Source: Nonomuraea solani (GTDB taxonomy: Bacteria > Actinomycetota > Actinomycetes > Streptosporangiales > Streptosporangiaceae). Taken from it: 64,000 nt of DNA. Made by a program: the position numbers and the translations under genes. Below are positions 55,410 through 64,000 of this stretch, one piece after another (position 1 is the first letter of the stretch; every line of letters begins with the position of its first letter). The notes below the pieces were generated by a model. That model saw only the letters and a list, made by a program, of their open reading frames with translations. It was not told the origin of the DNA and made no database searches. The DNA lies in assembly GCF_900108335.1 (NCBI RefSeq), contig NZ_FNVT01000013.1, positions 186,001 to 250,000 on the forward strand, written 5' to 3'.

Positions 55410-56373
55410 GCAGGCTCAACCTGGCGGTGTACGGGGCGAGGTCGAGTGCCCGCTCGGCGGCCCAGCCGTCGTCGTGGTAGGTCGTCAGGTGCCGGTCGGC
55501 CGCGTCGCCGATCAGGGACACCACCGTGCCGGTCTCCCCTCGCTCCCGCATGCGCTCGATCAGCTCCAGGGCCGCCCACAGCGCGGTGCCCGACGAGCCG
55601 CCGACCGGCGCTCCGGTGATCTCCCTGATGTGCCTGGCCGCCGCCGTACTCGCCGCGTCGGGAACGGGGATCACCCGATCGACGAGATCGGGACGGAACC
55701 CGGGCTCCATGCGGGGCCGCCCGATGCCCTCGATCCGCGAGGGCATCCCGGTGGCGTAGTCGGGCGCGTCGAGGGTCCATCCCGGGAAATACGCCGAATT
55801 CTCCGGATCCGCCACCGCGACCCGGCACCTCTCCCCCCGCTCCCGGACCCACCGGCCCAGCGTGGCCGAGGTCGCCCCCGTCCCCGCGCCCGTCACCACC
55901 CAGTCGGGCTTGATCTGCCCGAACAACTCCTCCGCCAGATCGTGCTCGGCCGCCCGGCCGAACTGGTCGAGAAAGTGCCCCTCGATCCGGCGGGCCGCGT
56001 CATAGATGGCCGGAGGCGGCGTCACGAACCTGCACTCACCGCCCAGTTCCCCCACGGGCCTGGCCCGCTGCTCGCCCCTTTTGCCGGGCATGACCACGAT
56101 GTACGGCAACCCGAGCCGCCTGGCGTGCCACGCCTGCGCCACGGCCGCGTTGCCGCCCGTCGCCTCGACCACGGTCGTGCCCTCACCGATCAGCCCGTCT
56201 CGCACGGCCTGACGGAACAACGCCCTGGCATGCCGGTGCCGCAGACTCCCGGTGGGCTGGGCCGACTCGTCCTTCAACACCAGCCTGACGCCGGGCACCC
56301 GCACGGGGACGTCGATCAGCGGAGTGACCTCCCCCGCCGTCAGCACCTTGAGGGCCCGCTCATTCCAGCTCAC
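55390..56373 (-). CDS. Cysteine-synthase-like protein lacking the PLP lysine
   Basis: A 327-residue fold type II protein resembling actinobacterial CysK-like enzymes. In that family the PLP lysine lies in PTGSLKHR; here the codon is CGG and the motif reads PTGSLRHR, so the Schiff-base lysine is Arg. Other features remain: EATGGNAA (asparagine loop), GAGTGAT (phosphate loop), GSSGT near the C-terminus. The protein may be catalytically dead or a regulator. The GTG at 56373 has AAGGTGG upstream; the frame to 56424 has no better start. Convergent overlap with the GNAT. Confidence 0.83.
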   Translation of the reverse strand: MSWNERALKVLTAGEVTPLIDVPVRVPGVRLVLKDESAQPTGSLRHRHARALFRQAVRDGLIGEGTTVVEATGGNAAVAQAWHARRLGLPYIVVMPGKRGEQRARPVGELGGECRFVTPPPAIYDAARRIEGHFLDQFGRAAEHDLAEELFGQIKPDWVVTGAGTGATSATLGRWVRERGERCRVAVADPENSAYFPGWTLDAPDYATGMPSRIEGIGRPRMEPGFRPDLVDRVIPVPDAASTAAARHIREITGAPVGGSSGTALWAALELIERMRERGETGTVVSLIGDAADRHLTTYHDDGWAAERALDLAPYTARLSLLRPVGG

Positions 56374-56451
56374 CCAGCCACCTTCCCATCCACGCACCCA
56401 CCCCACCGGCCCCGTTCGCCACAAGCCGACAGCCCCGACGGCGGCGCGCCA

Positions 56452-57045
56452 TCACGGGTGGCGGTTCGTCAGGAGGCCGTTGAGGAGCCGCCACGTGGAC
56501 CGGTGGCACAGCGCGCGGAAGTCGGCCTCGTCCATCCCGATCCGCCCGCTCAAATACTGCTGCACCAGCCCCTGCGCACAAGACGTCACCACCATGGTCG
56601 TCTCCAGCGGATCGTCCTCCCGCATGAACCCCGTCCGCATCCCCTCCTCCACCAGCGCCGCCACCACGCTGAACGGCGGCCCCTGCCCATCGCGGAAGTC
56701 CTCGGGGAAACGCCGAGCCCCCGCCCAGGCGTCGGAGGTCAGAAATCGGTACAGATGCGGACTCCCCAGTGCGAAGTCCAGAAAGTCGTCGAGCGCCACC
56801 GACATCCGGTCAGCCAGCTCCCCGGAAGACGACCGCAGGGTCCACGCCTCCGCCAGCTCACGCGCGGACCGGTCCGCGACGGCCCGCAGCAGCGCGTCCC
56901 TGTTCGGGTAGTGCCGGTAGATGGCCATGGCGGTGATGCCCACGGCGTCTCCCACGCGCCGCATGCTGACCGCGCCCGCCCCCTCCGCGACGAGGATGGC
57001 CCGCGCGACCTCCACGATGCGCCCGGCCGTACCCCGCTCACTCAT
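56452..57045 (-). CDS. TetR-family transcriptional regulator
   Basis: A 197-residue regulator with the N-terminal helix-turn-helix (about 8-55, SMRRVGDAVGITAMAIYRHYPNRDALL) and a divergent ligand-binding domain. The ATG sits 16 nt behind the stop of the aldehyde dehydrogenase, so the two are probably one operon. An 8-bp TGTATACA palindrome overlaps the start codon. The regulated gene could be the aldehyde dehydrogenase. Confidence 0.9.
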   Translation of the reverse strand: MSERGTAGRIVEVARAILVAEGAGAVSMRRVGDAVGITAMAIYRHYPNRDALLRAVADRSARELAEAWTLRSSSGELADRMSVALDDFLDFALGSPHLYRFLTSDAWAGARRFPEDFRDGQGPPFSVVAALVEEGMRTGFMREDDPLETTMVVTSCAQGLVQQYLSGRIGMDEADFRALCHRSTWRLLNGLLTNRHP

Positions 57046-57061
57046 GTATACAGCGTAGACC

Positions 57062-58567
57062 TCACTTCAGCCTGAGCCTCCGCATCGCCTTCAGCGTGGT
57101 GGCCAGCGCCCCCGCCCACTTCTCGTACGGCACCCCGCGCGGCGGCTCGAACCCCAGCCACCCCGCCTGCGAGGCCACGGTCTTGACCTCCGTGTAGCGC
57201 AGCAGCCCCTCGGCCCCGTGTCTGCGCCCCAGCCCCGACGCCTTCATCCCGCCCATGGGCGCGTCATAGGAGGCGTACGCGGAGGCGTACCCCTCGTTGA
57301 TGTTGACCGTGCCGGCCTTGACCCGGGCGGCCAGCCGCCGGGCGCGCGGGAGGCTGGCGGTCCAGATGGAGGCGTTGAGGCCGTAGATGGTGTCGTTGGC
57401 CAGCTCGGCCACCTCCTCGTCGGAGGAGAACGGGTAGAGCGCGACCACCGGGCCGAATGTCTCGTTGCGGCACAGATCCATGTCCTCGCCGACGCCGGTG
57501 AGCACGGTCGGCTCGTAGAACAGCGGGCCGAGGTCGGGCCTGGCCCTGCCGCCGGTCAGCAGCGTCGCGCCCTTGGCCACCGCGTCGGCCACGTGCGCGC
57601 TGACCGCGTCGAGCTGGCGCCGCGAGGTGAGCGAGCCCATCTCCACCGACCAGTCGCGGCCGGGCCCCAGCTTGAGCGCCTTGACCTGCTTCACGAAGCG
57701 TTCGGTGAAGGCGTCGAACACGGACGCGTGCACGTACAGGCGCTCGATGGACAGGCAGAGCTGACCGGCGTTGGTGAAACAGCCACGCAGCGCGCCCTGA
57801 ACGGCCACATCGAGGTCGGCGTCGTCGAGCACCACCATCGGGTTCTTACCGCCGAGTTCGAGCGAGCAGCCGATGAGCCGCTTGGCCGCCTCCTCCGCGA
57901 TCTTCCTGCCGCCGCGCGTCGAGCCCGTGAACGCCACGTAGTCGGCGTGGTCCAGCAGCGCGTCGCCGATGTCGGCCGGCTCGCCCAGCACGACCTGCCA
58001 GATCTCGCGCGGCATGCCCAGCTCGGCGAGCAGGTCGATGGTCCACAGCGTGGACAGGGCGGTCTGCGTGTCCGGCTTGTGCACGAGGGCGTTTCCGGCC
58101 AGCAGCGCGGGCACCGCGTCGGTGACGCCGAGCGAGAGCGGATAGTTCCACGGGGAGATCAGCGCGACCACGCCCTTGGGCTGGCGCAGCTCCATGACGC
58201 GGGTGGCGACGGGGAAGATGCCCTTGCGGGCGCGCGGGGCGAGCAGGCGCGCGGCGCGCCGGGCGTAGTAGAGACCGCAGCCCGCGACGTCGAGCACCTC
58301 TTCGAAGGCGTGCTTGCGCGCCTTGCCGGTCTCGTTCTGGACGATGTCGAGGATCTCGTCCCTGCGGTCGAGGATCGCGTCGTGCAGGAGCAGGAACGGT
58401 CTCGCGCGCGCGGCGGCCGGTCTGCCGGCCCAGTCGATGTGGGCGGCCCTGGCCTTCTCGTACGCCTTCCGTACGTCGTCTGGCCCCGATATGGGCAGCT
58501 CAGCGAGGGTTTCGCCGGTAAAGGGGGCGATGATGTTCCGTGTCCTGCCACTGGACGTCACCTGCAT
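57062..58567 (-). CDS. NAD(P)-dependent aldehyde dehydrogenase (succinate-semialdehyde type)
   Basis: A 501-residue ALDH. ISPWNYPLS is the cofactor motif, FTGSTRGGRKIAEEAA the nucleotide-binding helix, the catalytic Cys is Cys271 in GQLCLS, and the general base Glu lies in LELGGKN. It resembles the succinate-semialdehyde dehydrogenase branch. The ATG at 58567 lies 6 nt behind TATCCT on the minus strand, so the transcript may be leaderless; longer upstream frame lacks conserved sequence. Confidence 0.9.
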   Translation of the reverse strand: MQVTSSGRTRNIIAPFTGETLAELPISGPDDVRKAYEKARAAHIDWAGRPAAARARPFLLLHDAILDRRDEILDIVQNETGKARKHAFEEVLDVAGCGLYYARRAARLLAPRARKGIFPVATRVMELRQPKGVVALISPWNYPLSLGVTDAVPALLAGNALVHKPDTQTALSTLWTIDLLAELGMPREIWQVVLGEPADIGDALLDHADYVAFTGSTRGGRKIAEEAAKRLIGCSLELGGKNPMVVLDDADLDVAVQGALRGCFTNAGQLCLSIERLYVHASVFDAFTERFVKQVKALKLGPGRDWSVEMGSLTSRRQLDAVSAHVADAVAKGATLLTGGRARPDLGPLFYEPTVLTGVGEDMDLCRNETFGPVVALYPFSSDEEVAELANDTIYGLNASIWTASLPRARRLAARVKAGTVNINEGYASAYASYDAPMGGMKASGLGRRHGAEGLLRYTEVKTVASQAGWLGFEPPRGVPYEKWAGALATTLKAMRRLRLK

Positions 58568-58573
58568 GACAGA

Positions 58574-58579
58574 AGGATA
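58574..58579 (-). promoter_or_regulatory. -10 box of a probable leaderless aldehyde dehydrogenase transcript
   Basis: TATCCT on the minus strand, 6 nt before the ATG at 58567. No good -35 is visible. Confidence 0.45.
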
Positions 58580-58628
58580 TTCCGCCCCGCTACCCGCCGG
58601 TAGTTTTTGCGGAAGAGGCGCATGGGGC

Positions 58629-58634
58629 CAGAAT
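58629..58634 (+). promoter_or_regulatory. Possible -10 box for the Ser/Thr kinase gene
   Basis: CAGAAT ends 6 nt before the ATG at 58641, the same spacing as the other leaderless candidates. It differs from TANNNT in the first base. Confidence 0.25.
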
Positions 58635-58640
58635 CCCCTC

Positions 58641-58690
58641 ATGGCATCCTTCGCTCCGCTACGACCCGGAGATCCACAGCGACTGGGGGA
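58641..58690 (+). other. Out-of-frame N-terminus of the Ser/Thr kinase
   Basis: From ATG 58641 the frame reads MASFAPLRPGDPQRLGEW, the N-terminus usual for actinomycete kinases of this type. It should continue as DLLGRLGEGGQG, but that sequence is in another frame. One missing G in TGGAT (for TGGGAT) near 58693-58697 would join them. Confidence 0.7.
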
Positions 58691-60880
58691 ATGGATCTCC
58701 TCGGCCGCCTCGGAGAGGGCGGTCAGGGCGTCGTCTACCTCGCCAAAGATCATTCGGGCACCAACGTCGCGGTCAAGTGGCTGCGGCCCGATCAGGCGGG
58801 CGACCAGGTGAGCGTGGAGCGGTTCCTGCGCGAGGTCCAGGTGGCTCAGCAGGTTGCGCCGTTCTGTACGGCCGCCGTCCTGGGCACGGGGCTCGAACAG
58901 GAGCGGCCCTTCATCGTCAGCGAGTTCATCGAGGGGCCCTCGTTACAGCGGGTCGTTCAGGAGGAGGGGCCGCGCACGGGGTCCGTCCTGCACCGGCTGG
59001 CCATCGGCACCGCCACCGCCCTGGCCGCCATCCACCAGGCCGGGATCGTGCACCGCGACTTCAAGCCGGCCAACGTGATCATCGGGACCGACGGGCCCCG
59101 GGTGATCGACTTCGGCATCGCGCGGGCGCTGAACGCCACCTCCACGATCAGCAGCATGGTCGTGGGCACGCCGGCGTACATGCCGCCCGAGCAGATCATG
59201 GGGCACACGGTCGGGCCGGCCGCGGACATGTTCGCGTGGGCCGGGGCGATGGTGTTCGCCGCCTCGGGGCGGGCGCCGTTCGGCAGCGACACGATGCCCG
59301 CGGTGATCAACCGGGTGCTCAACCAGAACCCCGACCTGGGGGCGCTCGGCGCGGGTCCGCTGCGCGAGGTGGTGATCGCGTGCCTGGCCAAGGACCCGGC
59401 GCAGCGGCCGACGGCCGAGCAGGTGATCATGCGCCTGCTGCAGCAGCCGACGGCGAACTCCGGCATGCTCGCGCAGGCCGCCGCGGAGGCGGCCCCTCTA
59501 CAACAACCCTTCGCACCCCCGTCCGGTCCGATGGGAGGCCCGCCGTCCGGCCACCCGTCCGGGCCGCCTTCCGGGCCGATGGCAGGCCCGCCCTCGGGCC
59601 ACCCGTCGGGACCGGTGGGAGGGCCGCCGTCCGGGCCGCCCTCGGGCCCGCCGTACGGCCCCGCCTCAGGCCCCGTCCCCTACGCGAACCAGCACGGCGC
59701 CCCCATGGGCCGGCCCCCGGCGACCTGGCAGCAGCAGACCACGATGCCGCCCCACCGCGCCCACCCGGCCACACCGCGCAAGAGCAACAAGGGCCCGGTG
59801 ATCGCCGGCATCACGGTCGCGGTGGCCCTGCTCCTGCTCGCCGTCGTGGTGGTGATCGTCCAGATCGACAGAGCGTCGGTGACCGCCGACCCCACGCGGA
59901 CCCCGACCACGGAGCGCCCCAGGAAGAGCACCCAGCCCCCGTCCCCCACCCCGGTCGCCGTCCCGCGTACCGGCAGCAAGAGAACGCTCCCCGGCGGAAC
60001 GATCTCCCTGTGGGAGAACCCCGCGGACGCGATCATCCTGACCTCCTATGAGATCTACAACAAGAAGGAAGACGACTGGATCGACTACGCCAGGGGCTCG
60101 CTGCGCGGCACGTTCGCCAAATACGCGGCCAACTGGGAGTCGATGGTCTCCCCCGACGGCCGCTACCTGGCGAGCAGGGGCCGGAGTTACAGCAGCGACA
60201 GCTACGACTTCATCGTCGTCACCGACCGTCAGACCGACGAGCGTTCGACGATCAAGACCGTCAAGGAACCGCTGATCAGCAGCATCAGGGCCTGGTCGAA
60301 GGACGGCTCGAAGATCCTGCTGAACATCGAGCGGAAGGTCGGCAGCAACTGGCGCTACCTCGGGTTCGTCGTCGTGGACCGGGCCACGAAGAAGATCACC
60401 AGGGTCGACGTGGACGACACCTCCATCCGTGAGACGGCCTTCGGCTTCGACGGCGAGGACACGGGCGCGGTCAACATCTACGGCGACGAGAAGAACCGCC
60501 GCCTGCGCTTCTTCGACGTCGAGGGCGAGGCCACGCGCTCCACGGCGGGCATCGGCACGCTGTCGGCGGGCACCCAGGACATCTTCTCGCCCTCCGGCAA
60601 GGCGTTCGTCACCAACTGCCCCGACGGCGGCGACAGCGACCACTGCATCTGGGACTCGTCCTCGGGCAAGCGCCTGCGGACGTTCCAGTCCGACTGCGAC
60701 AAGGTCCTCGGCTTCTACGACGAGACCCACCTCTACTGCTGGGAGCAGGACAACAGCACCACCACCGACAGCGTCCAGGTGATCGACTTCGAGGGCGAAC
60801 TGCTGCGCAAGATGCTGGAAGTGCCCAACGACGTCGACTTCAGCCCCACTTTCACCTACAACCCGGCCAAGGGCTTCTGA
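58691..60880 (+). CDS. Membrane Ser/Thr protein kinase (PknB-like, no PASTA), N-terminus frameshifted
   Basis: A 729-residue kinase in this frame. The glycine loop GEGGQG is at 8-13, Lys29 in VAVKW, HRDFKPAN at 121-128 (Asp123), DFG at 140-142, and the APE-equivalent PPEQ follows. A Pro/Gly/Ser repeat linker (about 270-350) leads to one membrane helix (about 372-392) and an external C-terminal region of beta-strands that may form a propeller. The ATG at 58691 has GGGGGA only 1 nt away, so it is a poor start. The real start is probably ATG 58641 in the other frame, with a 1-nt deletion or sequencing error between. Confidence 0.8.
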   Translation: MDLLGRLGEGGQGVVYLAKDHSGTNVAVKWLRPDQAGDQVSVERFLREVQVAQQVAPFCTAAVLGTGLEQERPFIVSEFIEGPSLQRVVQEEGPRTGSVLHRLAIGTATALAAIHQAGIVHRDFKPANVIIGTDGPRVIDFGIARALNATSTISSMVVGTPAYMPPEQIMGHTVGPAADMFAWAGAMVFAASGRAPFGSDTMPAVINRVLNQNPDLGALGAGPLREVVIACLAKDPAQRPTAEQVIMRLLQQPTANSGMLAQAAAEAAPLQQPFAPPSGPMGGPPSGHPSGPPSGPMAGPPSGHPSGPVGGPPSGPPSGPPYGPASGPVPYANQHGAPMGRPPATWQQQTTMPPHRAHPATPRKSNKGPVIAGITVAVALLLLAVVVVIVQIDRASVTADPTRTPTTERPRKSTQPPSPTPVAVPRTGSKRTLPGGTISLWENPADAIILTSYEIYNKKEDDWIDYARGSLRGTFAKYAANWESMVSPDGRYLASRGRSYSSDSYDFIVVTDRQTDERSTIKTVKEPLISSIRAWSKDGSKILLNIERKVGSNWRYLGFVVVDRATKKITRVDVDDTSIRETAFGFDGEDTGAVNIYGDEKNRRLRFFDVEGEATRSTAGIGTLSAGTQDIFSPSGKAFVTNCPDGGDSDHCIWDSSSGKRLRTFQSDCDKVLGFYDETHLYCWEQDNSTTTDSVQVIDFEGELLRKMLEVPNDVDFSPTFTYNPAKGF

Positions 60881-60903
60881 ACCATCCCGCCCGGTGAGCC
60901 GTG

Positions 60904-62838
60904 ATGGAGGTCATGAAGACGCTGATCCGTACGGCCGTGACCGCCGCGGCGCTCGCGGTGGTCACGGCCGCCTGCACGTCATCGCCAGAAGGGCCGACCG
61001 GGAAGGGTAAACCGGTTTCCCTGCCACAGATCCGGCTGGTGGCCTACAGCAGTTGTGACGACCTGCTCGGCGGGCTGCGCGAACGCGCTCTCCAGAACGT
61101 CACCGCGTACGGCTTCGGCGGCGTCATGCCGATCGCGTACATGGAGGACTCCGCGGTCGCCGCCAAGGGCAGGTCCCAGGCGGCGCCCGAGCACTCCACG
61201 ACCAACGTGCACGAGGCCGGCGTGGACGAGCCCGACCTGGTCAAGACCGATGGCAACCGGATCTTCGTGGTCTCGGACGGAACCCTGCGGATCATCGACA
61301 CCGCCACCAAGAAGATCACCGCCTCCCTCAAGCTGACGGAGGGCGACGGCCCGAGCGCCCCCGCCGACCTGCTGATCTCGGGTGACCGCGCGCTGGTGCT
61401 CATGCGCGGCGGCGACATCATGTACAAGGCGCGCTCGTTCGCCCCGCCCGCCGACACCCGCTACGTGCTGGTCGATCTCGCGGGAACGCCCAAGGTCCTG
61501 AGCACGATCAAGCCCCAGGGCTCGTACGTGGACGCCAGAATGATCGGCTCCACGGTCAGGATCGTCACCCGCAGCCAGCCCGACATCGAGTTCCCCCAGC
61601 CCACCGGCGACTTCAACGAGGCCGCGCAGGTCAAGGCCAACCAGGCCGTGGTACGCAAGGCCCCCGCCGAAGCCTGGCTGCCCAAGGTCGAGATCACGGA
61701 CGCCGCCGGCAAGGTCAGGCAGGACGCGGTCAAGTGCGAGCGGGTCAGCCACCCCGCCGACTACACCGGCACCTCGCTGCTGACCGTGCACACCCTCGAC
61801 CTCGCGCAGGGCGTCACCGACTCGGGCACCGACCCGATCAGCCTGGCCGCCGACGGCGACATCGTCTACGGCACCGGCCAGAGCCTGTACGTCGCCAGCA
61901 ACCCCCGCTGGTGGATGCCCACCCCCGTCGTGGACACCCCGGTCGCCCCGGCCGACGACCCCACGCCCGGCGAGCCCGCGGTCACGCCCACGGCCCCGCC
62001 GGAGGAGACCGAGATCCACCGGCTCGACGTCACGGCGCCCGGCGCACCCAAATACGTGGCCTCGGGCAAGGTCCAGGGCCGGCTGCTGAACCAGTACTCG
62101 CTGTCGGAGCACGACGGCCACCTCCGCGCCGCCACCACGCTCACCTCGTCCGACGGCAAGACCAGTTCGAGCACCGTCCATGTGCTCAAGGCCGACACCA
62201 TGGCCAAGACGGGCGAGGTCGGCGGTCTCGGCGCGGGCGAGCGCATCTACTCGGTGCGGTTCATCGGCGCGGTCGGCTACGTGGTCACCTTCAAGCAGGT
62301 GGACCCGCTCTACACACTCGACCTGCGCGACCCGGCGGCCCCCAAGGTGACGGGCGAGCTGAAGATCACGGGCTACTCGGCGTACCTGCACCCGGGCAAC
62401 GAGGGCCGGCTGATCGGCATCGGCCAGGAGGCCAGTGAGAAGGGCAGGACGCTCGGCACGCAGGTCTCGCTGTTCGACGTCAGCGACCCGGCCGCGCCGC
62501 GCAGGCTGTCGCAGCTCTTCCAGAAGGACTCGGGCTCAGGCGCGGAGTGGGACCCGCACGCGTTCCTGTACTGGCCCAAGACCGGCCTGTCGGTGATCCC
62601 GCTGTCGTCGCAGAAGGAGTCGGGCGCTCTCGTCCTGAAGATCGACGACGCGGGCGTGAGCAAGGTCGGCATGATCGAGCACCCGAAGGTGAAGCAGGAG
62701 GGGGACGAGTTCACCTTCCAGCCCGGCATCGACCGGTCGATGGTCATCGGGGACGCCATCTGGACGCTCTCCCATGAGGGCGTCCAGGTCAACGACGCCG
62801 CCACGCTCGCCTCACAGGCGTGGATCCCGTTCCGTTAA
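60904..62838 (+). CDS. Secreted beta-propeller lipoprotein
   Basis: A 644-residue exported protein of the Beta_propel family. A signal peptide with lipobox VVTAAC (Cys near 24) precedes the mature domain. The conserved STTNVHEAGVDEPDLVKTDG segment marks the start of the propeller, and repeats of KVTGEL..., SLFDVSDPAAPR type build the blades. Starts at GTG 60901, ATG 60904 or ATG 60913 are possible; GGTGAG lies 5 nt before 60904. It follows the kinase by 23 bp, so the two may be co-transcribed. Function unknown. Confidence 0.85.
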   Translation: MEVMKTLIRTAVTAAALAVVTAACTSSPEGPTGKGKPVSLPQIRLVAYSSCDDLLGGLRERALQNVTAYGFGGVMPIAYMEDSAVAAKGRSQAAPEHSTTNVHEAGVDEPDLVKTDGNRIFVVSDGTLRIIDTATKKITASLKLTEGDGPSAPADLLISGDRALVLMRGGDIMYKARSFAPPADTRYVLVDLAGTPKVLSTIKPQGSYVDARMIGSTVRIVTRSQPDIEFPQPTGDFNEAAQVKANQAVVRKAPAEAWLPKVEITDAAGKVRQDAVKCERVSHPADYTGTSLLTVHTLDLAQGVTDSGTDPISLAADGDIVYGTGQSLYVASNPRWWMPTPVVDTPVAPADDPTPGEPAVTPTAPPEETEIHRLDVTAPGAPKYVASGKVQGRLLNQYSLSEHDGHLRAATTLTSSDGKTSSSTVHVLKADTMAKTGEVGGLGAGERIYSVRFIGAVGYVVTFKQVDPLYTLDLRDPAAPKVTGELKITGYSAYLHPGNEGRLIGIGQEASEKGRTLGTQVSLFDVSDPAAPRRLSQLFQKDSGSGAEWDPHAFLYWPKTGLSVIPLSSQKESGALVLKIDDAGVSKVGMIEHPKVKQEGDEFTFQPGIDRSMVIGDAIWTLSHEGVQVNDAATLASQAWIPFR

Positions 62839-62848
62839 GCGACCATCC

Positions 62849-62881
62849 GGTGCCGATTCGTAACGAATCGGCACCTTTTTT
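62849..62881 (+). terminator. Strong intrinsic terminator
   Basis: A perfect 12-bp stem (GGTGCCGATTCG / CGAATCGGCACC), a 3-nt TAA loop and a run of six T residues. It is 10 nt downstream of the lipoprotein stop. Confidence 0.95.
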
Positions 62882-62988
62882 ATGGACTTATCCGTACAAA
62901 TGATGAAAGCTTTACTTACACCATCAAGTCGGATCGGACGAGGCGTGTCAGATCGCGGACTCCGGTCCCCGTCCCAAGAAAGGCCGCC

Positions 62989-64000
62989 ATGCGATCACGC
63001 ACCCCCCTGCTCGCATCGCTCGTCACCGCACTGGCCTTACTCACCGTCCCGATTCCCGCGGCCGCCCAGGAGAGCGCCGAGGGGACGTACATCGTCCAGC
63101 TCAGGCCCACGCTGGGCAAGGCGCCCCGCACCGCCGCCCAGGACCAGATGGCGCAGGTCGGCGGCGAGCTCGTCGGCGTCTACGAACACGCCTTCAAGGG
63201 CTACACCGCCCGCCTGAGCGCGAGCGCCGCCGAACAGCTCAAGCGGAACCCGAACGTCCTCACCGTGGAGCCCGACGCCGAGGTCATCGGCTTCCCGCAG
63301 ACCGTCCCCACCGGCGTACGGCGCATCTTCGGCCCCGCCAACCCCAACCTGGACATCGACGGCACCGACGACGTACGCATCAATGTGGATGTCGCCGTCG
63401 TCGACAGCGGCGTGGACCAGACCCATCCCGACCTGAACGTGGTCGCCCGCGCCAACTGCCTCACCGGCCTGTGCGTGAACAACTCCGGCACCGACGACAA
63501 CGGCCACGGAACGCACGTCGCGGGCACCGTCGGCGCCCTCGACAACACCATCGGCCCGGTGGGCGTCGCGCCCGGCGCCCGCATCCACGGCGTCAAGGTG
63601 CTCAACGCGGCCGGCTCCGGCACCCTGGCCGGCATCGCCGCCGGCCTCAACTGGGTGGTGGCACGCGCCGCCACCATCGAGGTCATCAACCTGAGCCTGG
63701 GCTGCAACGGCTGTTCGAGCAGCGCCATCAGCAACGCGATCACGAACGCGGTCAACGCCGGCATCGTGGTCGTCGTCGCCGCGGGCAACAGCCACGTGAA
63801 CACGTCCTCGTTCTTCCCCGCCAACCACCCCGACGTGGTCACCGTCTCGGCGCTGACCGACAACGACGGTTTGCCGGGCGGCGCCGGGGGCAGCACGCTG
63901 TCGTGCCGCAGCGAAACCGACCAGGACGACACTTCGGCCTTCTACTCCAACTTCGGTGCCACGGTGGAGATCACCGCGCCGGGCACCTGCATCTACTCGA
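62989..64000 (+). CDS. Secreted subtilisin-like serine protease (S8), partial
   Basis: Open from ATG 62989 to the window end, 337 residues so far. A signal peptide (1-26, ending PAAA), an I9 propeptide (about 33-100) and the S8 domain are visible. Catalytic Asp139 lies in VVDSGVD, His173 in NGHGTHVAGT, and the oxyanion Asn in AAGNSH. The catalytic Ser lies beyond the window. AAGAAAGG precedes the ATG. The gene is separated from its upstream neighbour by the strong terminator and has its own promoter region of about 105 bp. Confidence 0.95.
   Translation, partial: MRSRTPLLASLVTALALLTVPIPAAAQESAEGTYIVQLRPTLGKAPRTAAQDQMAQVGGELVGVYEHAFKGYTARLSASAAEQLKRNPNVLTVEPDAEVIGFPQTVPTGVRRIFGPANPNLDIDGTDDVRINVDVAVVDSGVDQTHPDLNVVARANCLTGLCVNNSGTDDNGHGTHVAGTVGALDNTIGPVGVAPGARIHGVKVLNAAGSGTLAGIAAGLNWVVARAATIEVINLSLGCNGCSSSAISNAITNAVNAGIVVVVAAGNSHVNTSSFFPANHPDVVTVSALTDNDGLPGGAGGSTLSCRSETDQDDTSAFYSNFGATVEITAPGTCIYS

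Noticed and set aside
57044..57051. TGTATACA palindrome as a TetR operator
   Set aside because: Only 8 bp and inside the start codon region of the regulator, within a probable operon. Too short to call without more copies.

Overview
The window is very GC-rich with strong G/C third-position bias, frequent GTG starts, stop/start overlaps of the ATGA and GTGA type, and several start codons that lie 5-7 nt behind a TANNNT -10 box. Together with the gene families present (PspC-type sensor kinase, form II CoxL-like molybdenum hydroxylase, SpoIIE-type phosphatase fused to a receiver, PASTA-less membrane Ser/Thr kinase, mycobacterial-type VapBC) this points to a filamentous actinomycete, probably Streptosporangiales such as Nonomuraea. 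The taxon is inference.

Layout. 1-2317: tail of an unknown gene, a minisatellite, a CPBP (CAAX-type) membrane protease, a VapBC-type toxin-antitoxin pair and a second minisatellite. 2318-10547: PIG-L deacetylase, PcrA helicase, a third minisatellite, an L,D-transpeptidase, a LuxR-type regulator with its PspC-domain kinase, and a divergent PspC/adhesin-like membrane protein. 10619-15112: small, large and medium subunits of a form II CO-dehydrogenase-like molybdenum hydroxylase, followed by a CoxG-like membrane-anchored protein.

15206-43 kb is a large cell-surface glycan locus. It opens with a GT2/TagF-like glycerophosphotransferase, a GT4 glycosyltransferase, a sulfotransferase, a CDP-alcohol phosphatidyltransferase and a GT2 enzyme. 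Then come all six enzymes of CMP-pseudaminic acid synthesis (PseB, C, H, G, I, F), arranged as short runs on alternating strands. Next are a second long GT2, a methyltransferase, a protein of unknown function, and a tightly overlapping operon of acyl carrier protein, FabG-like reductase, AMP-forming ligase, LuxE-like acyl-protein synthetase, LuxC-like acyl reductase and a polytopic membrane protein. The locus ends with a polyprenyl-phosphate-sugar-synthase-like GT2 with a GtrA-like domain, a methyltransferase, a secreted polysaccharide deacetylase and a GT-C-like membrane protein. The simplest reading is a wall polymer or surface glycan that contains pseudaminic acid and carries a reduced or specially acylated substituent. 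No light-production genes (luxA/B) are present. Many genes here carry in-frame tandem repeats of 12, 18 or 36 bp, including a His-rich repeat block inside the FabG-like enzyme.

44.4-47.6 kb: a three-gene signalling operon (receiver-PP2C, CHASE3/HAMP histidine kinase, single-domain receiver). 47.9-49.6 kb: a secreted DUF1996-like protein with a recently duplicated module. 49.7-57.0 kb: GuaA, a DUF2207-like membrane protein, an SDR, a DUF885 protein, a GNAT, a cysteine-synthase-like protein whose PLP lysine is arginine, and a TetR regulator. 57.1-64.0 kb: an aldehyde dehydrogenase, a Ser/Thr kinase with an apparent 1-nt frameshift at its N-terminus, a beta-propeller lipoprotein, a strong terminator, and the start of a secreted subtilase that runs off the window.
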